Below the pieces are notes generated by a model. That model was given only the letters and a program-made list of their open reading frames with translations, had not been told where the DNA came from and did no database searches. A stretch of DNA of 35,596 nucleotides from Spirosoma spitsbergense DSM 19989 (lineage in GTDB: Bacteria > Bacteroidota > Bacteroidia > Cytophagales > Spirosomataceae), in contig NZ_KB893590.1 in the NCBI RefSeq assembly GCF_000374085.1, forward strand, positions 1 to 35,596, in the 5' to 3' direction. The translations under genes and the position numbers were made by a program. Shown piece after piece: positions 30,168-35,596 of this stretch. Position 1 is the first letter of the stretch, and every line of letters begins with the position of its first letter.

Positions 30168-30620
30168 CTACCGCTTATTGACATCAATGAGACTCATCCC
30201 AAAAAGAATGGGCATATTAAATCGGACTCGAACGGCTCTGCCAGACTGTTTTCCCGGCTTCCATTTCGGCATAGCCCTGATGACCCGCCGAGCTTCCTCG
30301 TCACAGCCATAACCAAGACTATTCAGCAGTTGAATATCGGTTAGACTACCATCCCTCTCCACAATAAAATTGACGTACACCCGATCTTTGATTCCGGCTT
30401 TTTGTGCTTCCAATGGGTATTTGACATGCTGCTGCATATAGTTACCCAAGGCAACAAGACCACCCGGAAATTCGGGCTGAATTTCTACGGCTTTAAAAAC
30501 CAGCTCATCCGGCACGAAATAATTTTGAGCAAAACCCGTCGCATTCAACAAGAGCAGACCAGTGAGTAAGGTCAAAACGGGGGAGCGTAACACCCGATAG
30601 AAAAAGGCATTTGGTTGCAT
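30168..30620 (-). CDS. Secreted TonB C-terminal-domain protein (second copy)
   Basis: With the ATG at 30620 the product has 150 residues, the same as its downstream paralogue; a GTG at 30674 would place 18 residues before the signal peptide. The signal peptide ends at Gly-Phe-Ala-Gln. The TonB C-terminal domain reads Gln-Pro-Glu-Phe-Pro-Gly-Gly, Tyr-Pro-Leu-Glu-Ala-Gln, Val-Tyr-Val-Asn-Phe-Ile-Val-Glu-Arg-Asp-Gly-Ser-Leu, Gly-Tyr-Gly-Cys-Asp-Glu-Glu-Ala-Arg-Arg-Val and Lys-Trp-Lys-Pro-Gly-Lys-Gln-Ser-Gly. It shares the Gly-Lys-Gln-Ser-Gly-Arg-Ala-Val-Arg-Val stretch with the upstream tonB, so the three arose by duplication. Its periplasmic role is unknown. Confidence 0.85.
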   Translation of the reverse strand: MQPNAFFYRVLRSPVLTLLTGLLLLNATGFAQNYFVPDELVFKAVEIQPEFPGGLVALGNYMQQHVKYPLEAQKAGIKDRVYVNFIVERDGSLTDIQLLNSLGYGCDEEARRVIRAMPKWKPGKQSGRAVRVRFNMPILFGMSLIDVNKR

Positions 30621-30680
30621 AAATAGATGGAGCACTGATTCAATGAGTGGATGCGGAAAGACGCTGTTTTTCACAAATCA

Positions 30681-31511
30681 TCACTCCAGTGAGAACGAAA
30701 TTGGCAGGTTGAATTTTACCCGCACCGCCCGGCCTGACTGCTTGCCGGGTTGCCAGCAGGGCATGCTGCTGACTACCCGCCGGGCTTCTTCGTCACAGCC
30801 GAACCCGATGCCTTTCAACACCTGCACGTCCGTCAGGCTACCATCGGTGTTAACGACAAAGCTCACATACACGCGGCCCGAAACACCAGCAGCAGCAGCC
30901 TGACGGGGATAGTTCAGGTTTTTGCTCAGAAAGTTTCGCAGGCCATCCATACCACCCGGAAAGGCTGGTTGTTGCTCCACAACAACAAATGGCTCATCCG
31001 TTTTCGGCGCGACCTCAAGGGCTTTTTCCCGTACGGTTGGCTGAGAAGCTTCGGGGGGAGCGATAAGGGCAATATCGCCGGTACCTTCGACCGTTTCGGT
31101 ACCAGAAGTGGCATCCTTGAGCTGGTCCGTTGTGGCAGGCAGAACATCCTCCACTACATCGGCTTCGGGCATCACCACGGGGGGAAGATTACGAACCGTA
31201 CTGACCGCAGGAGCGGGTTCAGCCGGTGGTATGGGAACGGGGAGTTCGGCAGGGGGTTCCTCCACGTGTTGAAGTGTTACCTCCGTCATGGCCTGACTAT
31301 TCGGATTTAGTGGCTGTGGCCAAAAACGGTTATACAGGATAGGCGCGAAAAGTCAGAGCAAAAATAAGCCGACACCCAGCCACAAAGCGCGGCTGAGCGT
31401 CGGTTTATACTGCTGCCGCAGGGCAAAAGCACCGTAAGCCTGATGGCGGGACTGAAAAATAATATCGTCGTACGTGAGGGCGACTGTTTCGGGGGTGTTG
31501 TTCGGGAACAT
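30681..31511 (-). pseudogene. tonB: tonB-type energy transducer interrupted by an in-frame TGA
   Basis: From the ATG at 31511 the sequence reads a typical Bacteroidota TonB: Tyr-Asp-Asp-Ile-Ile-Phe-Gln-Ser-Arg-His-Gln-Ala-Tyr-Gly-Ala-Phe-Ala-Leu-Arg, then the membrane anchor Leu-Trp-Leu-Gly-Val-Gly-Leu-Phe-Leu-Leu. Codon 53 (31355-31353) is TGA. The same frame continues with Leu-Phe-Ala-Pro-Ile-Leu-Tyr-Asn-Arg-Phe, which completes the anchor, then a Pro/Glu/Val-rich spacer and an intact C-terminal domain to 30681, for 276 codons in all. A single base change explains the stop. Without readthrough, the part starting at Met 31289 would lack any membrane or export signal. A sequencing error, suppression or a recent mutation are the options. 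Confidence 0.85.
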
Positions 31512-31567
31512 AGCGTTGCTGGTTTTAACGGGTTGATGCCCGTTCCGGCTACATTCCACAATTGACC

Positions 31568-32344
31568 TTAAAAGCTATCGTACTTCTGCACAATCTGGAT
31601 AGCATCGTTTTCGGTTTTTCCGCCCAGGTTGTTTTGTTTTACAAACGCCTTCAATTCATCAGCATGGGCACCGAGGGCTTCGATAATTGACTTGTCGGAC
31701 AATTTCACCTTTTCCAGCGTCTGGTCGGGTTTGAGAATGTAATAGGAAACCGCGTTTCTGAACTCGTCGTAGCGTATCCCGTTCGAGTACGGATTCTTAT
31801 AATCAGCTGGTTTGAACGTTTTTAAAATTCGTTTCAGCAAAGCCGATTTATCCTGGTACAACACCAGAAAATAGCCTTCTTTCAGCACTTCATCATCGGT
31901 TTTAGCCGTTGGAATACGACGAAACGTGTACACCTGCCCATCGCTGTTTTTGAACTGAAACGATTTTACCTGACTGGCATTTACGATGATTGAGTCATTA
32001 CCCGATTGGGGGCGGAGCAAAATCAGGTGTTGACGATAGGCGTCGAACTTAATCGGCACTTCTTTGTAATGCTGTCCGGCTACCATTTCAATCTGCCCCT
32101 TGTTCCACTCCGGCAGGAAGTAAGGCGTTCCCCGAAGTCCCTCATACCGGTGGTCGATGGTGTTAATCATCGTATTGACCCCCGATCCTACCACCTGATT
32201 CATAGACTGGTAGGTTTCGTAGCCATTGCGCCGGTCATTCGCGTTAAACTTCCGGGTTAGTTCAACTTTGGTTGTATCGGTTTTTTGGGCAGACGCACTC
32301 GGAAAAGTGAGTAAAGCGGGGATAATCAGGAACAGGAATTTCAT
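31568..32344 (-). CDS. Secreted hypothetical protein
   Basis: A 258-residue protein with a signal peptide cleaved near Ala-Ser-Ala-Gln (residue 19). No known domain is recognised. The sequence contains Gly-Tyr-Glu-Thr-Tyr-Gln-Ser-Met-Asn-Gln-Val-Val-Gly-Ser-Gly-Val-Asn-Thr, a stretch Gly-Thr-Pro-Tyr-Phe-Leu-Pro-Glu-Trp-Asn-Lys-Gly, then alternating beta-like segments (Val-Tyr-Thr-Phe-Arg-Arg-Ile) and a lysine-rich C-terminal helix ending near residue 250. It lies 57 bases upstream of tonB and downstream of the carboxyspermidine dehydrogenase, from which a terminator separates it. A periplasmic or surface structural protein is likely; no enzyme motif is seen. Confidence 0.7.
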   Translation of the reverse strand: MKFLFLIIPALLTFPSASAQKTDTTKVELTRKFNANDRRNGYETYQSMNQVVGSGVNTMINTIDHRYEGLRGTPYFLPEWNKGQIEMVAGQHYKEVPIKFDAYRQHLILLRPQSGNDSIIVNASQVKSFQFKNSDGQVYTFRRIPTAKTDDEVLKEGYFLVLYQDKSALLKRILKTFKPADYKNPYSNGIRYDEFRNAVSYYILKPDQTLEKVKLSDKSIIEALGAHADELKAFVKQNNLGGKTENDAIQIVQKYDSF

Positions 32345-32402
32345 ACAATAGGGGATTGATAGAGACCAATAGAAGCAGGCGGATGTCTGGTTTTGTGTAT
32401 AA

Positions 32403-32433
32403 CGAAAAATCCTGCTTTGTGGTAAAGCAGGAT
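32403..32433 (-). terminator. Rho-independent terminator of the carboxyspermidine dehydrogenase gene
   Basis: The arms ATCCTGCTTT and AAAGCAGGAT (32409-32418 and 32424-32433) form a 10-bp stem with a 5-base loop. On the minus strand the stem is followed by a T run. It lies 22 bases past the stop codon at 32455. Confidence 0.8.
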
Positions 32434-32454
32434 CCTCGTTTTGTCTGATTTTTA

Positions 32455-33669
32455 TCAGGCCGGATACTCGTGCGGCAGGGCTGCATTCACCTGCTCATGC
32501 ACCGGCAGCCCCTGTTTGTTCATCTGTTCGATAAACGGGTCGGGGTCAAGTTCTTCGCAGTTCCAGACACCGGGTTTCATCCAGACGCCGGTCAGCATGA
32601 GCATAGCCCCAATCATAGCCGGTACACCCGTCGTGTAGCTAACGGCCTGTCCGCGTACTTCGCGGTAGGTTTCAGCATGGTCGCAATTGTTCCAGATAAA
32701 GTAAGTACGCTCTTCGTCCTCTTTAACGCCTTTGATCTGGCAGCCGATGCTGGTTTGCCCGGTATAGTTCTCACCGAGGGAATCGGGGGCGGGCAGTACT
32801 GCTTTCAGAAACTCAAGCGGTATGATGTCCATCCCGTTAAATTTCACCGGGTCGATACGGGTCATACCCACGTTTTGCAGGACTTCCAGGTGCGTCAGAT
32901 ACGCCTGCCCGAAGGTCATCCAGAAACGCGCCCGCTTCAGCGTCGGGAAGTTTTTTACCAGTGATTCCAGTTCTTCGTGATAGAGTACATACGACTCCCG
33001 TTCACCAATGTTGGGGTATTCGATGGGTTTGTGGATGCTCATGGCCGGAATTTCGATCCATTCCCCATTTTCCCAATAACGGCCGGGCTGCGTAATTTCC
33101 CGGATATTGATTTCCGGGTTAAAATTCGTGGCGAAAGCTTTACCATGATCACCCGCATTGCAATCCACAATGTCCAGGTAGTCCATCCGGTCGAAGTGGT
33201 GTTTGGCGGCATAGGCCGTAAATACCTGCGTTGCGCCGGGGTCGAAACCACAGCCCAGCAGGGCCATCAGTCCTGCCTGTTCGAAGCGTTCTTTATACGC
33301 CCACTGCCAACTATACTCAAATTTAGCAACGTCTTTGGGTTCGTAATTAGCGGTATCCATGTAGTGAACACCCGCTTCCAGACAGGCATCCATAATGGGC
33401 AGGTCCTGATACGGCAACGCTACATTGATTACCAGTACTGGTTTAAATGAGTTGATCAGGGCCACCATATCAGGAACCAGGTCGGCATCGACCTGATCGG
33501 TTTGAATGGCTACCCCGTGCATCTCCCTGATTTCAGCCGCAATCCGGTCGCACTTTGCTTTGGTACGGCTGGCCAGCATAATGGAAGTAAAAACGTCGCT
33601 ATTCATGGCACATTTATGCGCCACAACGCTGCCTACACCACCGGCTCCAATAATGAGCACCTTTGCCAT
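32455..33669 (-). CDS. Carboxynorspermidine/carboxyspermidine dehydrogenase (saccharopine dehydrogenase-like)
   Basis: The enzyme condenses putrescine or 1,3-diaminopropane with aspartate semialdehyde and reduces the product with NADPH, making carboxy(nor)spermidine. The 404-residue protein starts with the Rossmann motif Val-Leu-Ile-Ile-Gly-Ala-Gly-Gly-Val-Gly-Ser-Val. Met-Asp-Thr-Ala-Asn-Tyr-Glu-Pro and Leu-Gly-Cys-Gly-Phe-Asp-Pro-Gly-Ala-Thr-Gln-Val-Phe are typical of the saccharopine-dehydrogenase-like group to which it belongs. The C-terminal half has Gly-Gln-Ala-Val-Ser-Tyr-Thr-Thr-Gly-Val-Pro-Ala. The partner decarboxylase nspC in the same strand block supports this role over lysine metabolism. 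A -7 box (33710-33717) and a terminator frame it as its own transcript. Confidence 0.93.
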   Translation of the reverse strand: MAKVLIIGAGGVGSVVAHKCAMNSDVFTSIMLASRTKAKCDRIAAEIREMHGVAIQTDQVDADLVPDMVALINSFKPVLVINVALPYQDLPIMDACLEAGVHYMDTANYEPKDVAKFEYSWQWAYKERFEQAGLMALLGCGFDPGATQVFTAYAAKHHFDRMDYLDIVDCNAGDHGKAFATNFNPEINIREITQPGRYWENGEWIEIPAMSIHKPIEYPNIGERESYVLYHEELESLVKNFPTLKRARFWMTFGQAYLTHLEVLQNVGMTRIDPVKFNGMDIIPLEFLKAVLPAPDSLGENYTGQTSIGCQIKGVKEDEERTYFIWNNCDHAETYREVRGQAVSYTTGVPAMIGAMLMLTGVWMKPGVWNCEELDPDPFIEQMNKQGLPVHEQVNAALPHEYPA

Positions 33670-33709
33670 TTGTCTGAATTTAGTTGATTGAGTATTTTTT
33701 TACCGATGG

Positions 33710-33717
33710 CAAAGATA
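33710..33717 (-). promoter_or_regulatory. Candidate -7 element for the carboxyspermidine dehydrogenase gene (TATCTTTG)
   Basis: The minus strand reads TATCTTTG, a full TAnnTTTG match, 40 bases before the ATG at 33669. Confidence 0.5.
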
Positions 33718-33794
33718 GGTAAAGTCGGGTACCAGCTATGGGATATATTGATTTCTGATGCTGTACATCGACGAACAAAAAAGTACAATTCCTC

Positions 33795-33817
33795 AACAAA
33801 TACTTAGTATATTTGTT
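33795..33817 (+). promoter_or_regulatory. Dyad AACAAATA-N7-TATTTGTT overlapping a -7 element
   Basis: A perfect 8-bp inverted repeat with a 7-base spacer covers TATATTTG (33808-33815), which matches TAnnTTTG and lies 36 bases before the ATG of the immunity-like gene. Overlap of a dyad with the core promoter is the usual layout of a repressor operator. Confidence 0.5.
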
Positions 33818-33851
33818 AAGTAGAGAAGACTCACCTCAAACGATACCCAGT

Positions 33852-34292
33852 ATGAAATTCATCTCTTCTTCTGATTCGACCGCTACGTTTGAACTAGCGA
33901 TCTTAGGGTACAGTACCATCACCAAAACATGGCGGGATCGCAACCGGCTACAGTGTCAGTTTTCAACGCTTTGGGGGCAGAAGTCAGATTCACATTCAGC
34001 CCCCCTGCAAACCTGGGAAGTCCGGCGTTTGTTGAGTGGATTACAGCTACTATGGACGAAAGCCACCAATCACCTGACCCTTACCTTCTCGGAGCCGGGC
34101 TTAAGCCTGGACGCCAAGGTGTTGCCTAACGATGCGTTTCGCCTGCAAATTCAGTTAGAACATGATCTGACTCCCTCCTGGCACAAATACCCTGATTTTC
34201 CGATGGAAATGGATATTTTTCTGAGCCGGGATCAACTACAGGAAGCCATCCAGGAATTAGCCTGCCAGGTTGACTCCTATCCAGAGCGATAA
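33852..34292 (+). CDS. WapI-family immunity-like protein
   Basis: A 146-residue cytoplasmic protein starting at the ATG at 33852. Its order of motifs fits the WapI immunity family as I recall it: Phe-Glu-Leu-Ala-Ile-Leu-Gly-Tyr near the start, Thr-Trp-Glu-Val-Arg-Arg-Leu-Leu in the middle (about residues 54-61), Leu-Thr-Phe-Ser-Glu-Pro-Gly-Leu-Ser-Leu-Asp (about 77-87), and then a strand of hydrophobic residues and a C-terminal helix. In Bacillus, WapI protects against the contact-dependent toxin WapA. No toxin gene is adjacent, so this is an orphan immunity-type gene or has another role. A dyad overlaps its promoter. Confidence 0.6.
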   Translation: MKFISSSDSTATFELAILGYSTITKTWRDRNRLQCQFSTLWGQKSDSHSAPLQTWEVRRLLSGLQLLWTKATNHLTLTFSEPGLSLDAKVLPNDAFRLQIQLEHDLTPSWHKYPDFPMEMDIFLSRDQLQEAIQELACQVDSYPER

Positions 34293-34371
34293 TTGCCAAT
34301 CCTGCTCTCCGGTGTATAGACTTACTGATTAATTCTCTCCGACAGCCGGGAAATCCGTTACGACAAAAACA

Positions 34372-34440
34372 GGTCATTTTTAACTTCATCAGGCTTTTCC
34401 CGTTGTTTTTAAGGAAAATCTGGTGATGTCAGAAATGACC
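34372..34440. repeat. Multi-helix stem-loop region
   Basis: Three nested pairings can be drawn: GGTCATTT (34372-34379) with AAATGACC (34433-34440), CATCA with TGATG, and TTTTCC with GGAAAA in the centre. Together they would fold 69 bases into one long interrupted hairpin. It lies 80 bases past the immunity-like gene and 178 bases before tetR. It may be a terminator-like RNA end or a structured leader. Confidence 0.55.
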
Positions 34441-34505
34441 ATTGCTTAATATATAATCTACTTTTCCCTTTTACTAATTATTGGTACAATACTTCGGGAG
34501 AATGG

Positions 34506-34537
34506 TTGACAACACAGCGCCTAATACCCATATTTGT
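34506..34537 (+). promoter_or_regulatory. Candidate promoter for the TetR gene
   Basis: TTG at 34506-34508 and CATATTTG at 34530-34537 are separated by 21 bases, the spacing of Bacteroidota -33 and -7 elements. The -7 box differs from TAnnTTTG at one position. The predicted leader is about 75 bases. Confidence 0.4.
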
Positions 34538-34618
34538 AACTACTACCTGTAGACTGGTGAATCACTGAATTTCCCTATTACGAACAAACCTGGTACGAAC
34601 TAAAAACTATACAATTCT

Positions 34619-35263
34619 ATGAAAGTCGTTAAGCGCAGAAATCGCCAGATGACCATGGAACGCATTTTGCGTGCTATGGGCGACGTTATGGCCGAACGGG
34701 GTACCGACAAAGCTGGGATCAACGCCGTTGCCGACCGCGCGGGTGTCAATAAAGTACTCATTTATCGGTACTTCGGTGGCTGGAACGGCCTGCTGGAAGC
34801 TTACGTACAACGGGGATTTTTCCTGTCGATGTTTAACGAGAAATTTCTGGATTCGGTACCGAACAATCTGGCACCCGAAGCACGCAGCAAAGCCTGGTCG
34901 GAATACACAATTCAGTTTATGCGCGAGTTCCGAAGCCGTAAGTCATCGCAGGAATTGATTCGCTGGGAAATGTCGAACGGAGGCACCGAGCTGGCTCGCC
35001 GGCTGGCCGATTTTCGCGATCAGTCTTACAGTAACATGGTCAGCAAGCTGGCCCCTTATGCCGATTTCGATCCCACCGCGATTACCAGCCTGATGGTGGC
35101 GGCCGTTACGCATATTGTGCTCACCAGCGACCAGCGCGATCACATCGGCGACATTGACCTTCGTTCCGATGCAGGCTGGGAACGGCTGGAAAAGGCTATC
35201 CGCCGGATTTATTCCAGCCTGAGCATCGCCCTCGAACGCGAAAACACCAAGCAGGTGGAGTAG
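34619..35263 (+). CDS. TetR/AcrR-family transcriptional regulator
   Basis: A 214-residue DNA-binding protein. The N-terminal helix-turn-helix fits TetR: Arg-Ile-Leu-Arg-Ala-Met-Gly-Asp-Val-Met-Ala-Glu-Arg-Gly, then Ala-Gly-Ile-Asn-Ala-Val-Ala-Asp-Arg-Ala-Gly-Val-Asn-Lys-Val-Leu-Ile-Tyr-Arg-Tyr-Phe-Gly-Gly (about residues 32-54). Residues about 60-205 are the helical ligand-binding and dimerisation part, with Glu-Leu-Ile-Arg-Trp-Glu (about residue 117). The effector is not readable. No transporter or enzyme target is adjacent; its neighbours are the immunity-like gene and a transposase end. It might regulate genes elsewhere or its own promoter. Confidence 0.9.
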   Translation: MKVVKRRNRQMTMERILRAMGDVMAERGTDKAGINAVADRAGVNKVLIYRYFGGWNGLLEAYVQRGFFLSMFNEKFLDSVPNNLAPEARSKAWSEYTIQFMREFRSRKSSQELIRWEMSNGGTELARRLADFRDQSYSNMVSKLAPYADFDPTAITSLMVAAVTHIVLTSDQRDHIGDIDLRSDAGWERLEKAIRRIYSSLSIALERENTKQVE

Positions 35264-35325
35264 TTTTTAGTTTATGGTGGCGTCGGTAAACGGTTGTTCT
35301 ACATAACGGTAAACCATACACTACT

Positions 35326-35596
35326 CTACCCTGCTATTTTTATGGCCTGATAATGAGTTAATTGAAGAACAATCCACCGAAATAGCTTTTTGATCGTCCG
35401 TAGTAAATCGGGACAAGGTTGAACTTGATGCCGGCACATCTGCCGAAGTTGATTAAGGCCGTGACGACTAAAGCTATTGGCTTTATAACCATGCTTCTTT
35501 ACTTTGATAGATTGTACTTTTTTGTGAAAATAAAGCCCGAAACTGACGCATAAACTGTAGGAAAGACTCACTAAGGCTACTAGTTTTTTTAGTTTC
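35326..35596 (-). CDS. C-terminal end of an IS4-type transposase (partial at window edge)
   Basis: The minus-strand frame is open from the window end to the stop at 35326, giving 89 residues; the start lies outside. The sequence Leu-Val-Ala-Leu-Val-Ser-Leu-Ser-Tyr-Ser-Leu-Cys-Val-Ser-Phe-Gly, then Lys-Lys-Val-Gln-Ser-Ile-Lys-Val-Lys-Lys-His-Gly-Tyr-Lys-Ala-Asn-Ser-Phe-Ser-Arg-His-Gly-Leu, matches the tail of IS4-family transposases, where Lys-x-His-Gly-Tyr follows the last catalytic region. I see no terminal inverted repeat in the 62 bases between this gene and tetR. Whether the element is complete depends on sequence beyond the window. Confidence 0.75.
   Translation of the reverse strand, partial: KLKKLVALVSLSYSLCVSFGLYFHKKVQSIKVKKHGYKANSFSRHGLNQLRQMCRHQVQPCPDLLRTIKKLFRWIVLQLTHYQAIKIAG

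Larger units (their letters stand above)
34293..34618. other. Intergenic region before the TetR gene
   Basis: About 326 bases without a supported gene. It contains a structured inverted-repeat segment (34372-34440) and a promoter-like pair (34506-34537). The part around 34440-34500 is AT-rich. Confidence 0.6.

Noticed and set aside
31353..31355. TGA in tonB considered as selenocysteine
   Set aside because: TonB is not a redox protein, the position is in a membrane helix, and no SECIS-like hairpin is evident directly after it.
35264..35325. TATGGT/ACCATA matches between tetR and the transposase end, considered as an IS terminal repeat
   Set aside because: The pairing is short and imperfect and both halves lie on the same side of the transposase gene.

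Overview
The window looks like chromosome of a Bacteroidota bacterium of the order Cytophagales, most like Spirosoma and its relatives. The evidence is a GLPGLI-family protein beside an outer-membrane beta-barrel receptor, a type IX secretion C-terminal domain on a VCBS-repeat protein, several TonB-type proteins, a DUF922-like protein, spermidine made by the carboxyspermidine route, and repeated -7 boxes of the Bacteroidota form TAnnTTTG. The species call is inference.

Layout. 1-963 is a transposase-like tail followed by a beta-rich hypothetical protein. 1144-6545 holds acs, a secreted cyanophycinase-like peptidase, a small-protein/nucleotidyltransferase pair and a phytoene-desaturase-like oxidoreductase. 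6558-6712 is a large inverted-repeat element. 6733-9663 is a minus-strand run: a 5'-nucleotidase split into two genes, a toxin-antitoxin pair and purQ. 9742-13684 holds a degenerate DUF922-like protein, ahcY, a GNAT acetyltransferase and an SGNH hydrolase. 13800-18100 holds a secreted protein with twelve 56-residue NHL repeats and murF. 18175-24595 holds a T9SS-exported VCBS protein, an acidic small protein, and the GLPGLI/outer-membrane receptor pair. 25061-28499 holds a NYN-cold-shock fusion, bifunctional hisB, an unlisted 33-residue membrane peptide and a PlsC-type acyltransferase. 28496-33669 is a minus-strand block with both carboxy(nor)spermidine genes, separated by a secreted hypothetical protein and three TonB-like genes. 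33852-35596 holds a WapI-type immunity-like protein, a TetR regulator and the C-terminal end of an IS4-type transposase running off the window.

The most unusual signal is a repeated architecture. Twice, a housekeeping-type gene is followed by an accessory cargo and then by a diverged, in-frame copy of that gene's own 3' end including its stop codon. The first case is cyanophycinase, then the small protein and nucleotidyltransferase, then a 55-bp cyanophycinase tail at 4972-5026. The second is murF, then the NHL protein, then a 36-bp murF tail at 13700-13735. In both the differences are largely synonymous or conservative. This suggests that cargo entered behind a replacement gene end carried on foreign DNA, leaving the old gene end as a scar. 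A second notable signal is a tonB gene interrupted by one in-frame TGA inside its membrane anchor, next to two TonB C-terminal-domain proteins that have signal peptides in place of an anchor.

Functional links are mostly local. They are the two polyamine genes, the two halves of the 5'-nucleotidase, the toxin-antitoxin pair abutting purQ, and the receptor with its GLPGLI partner. hisB stands apart from any other histidine gene here.
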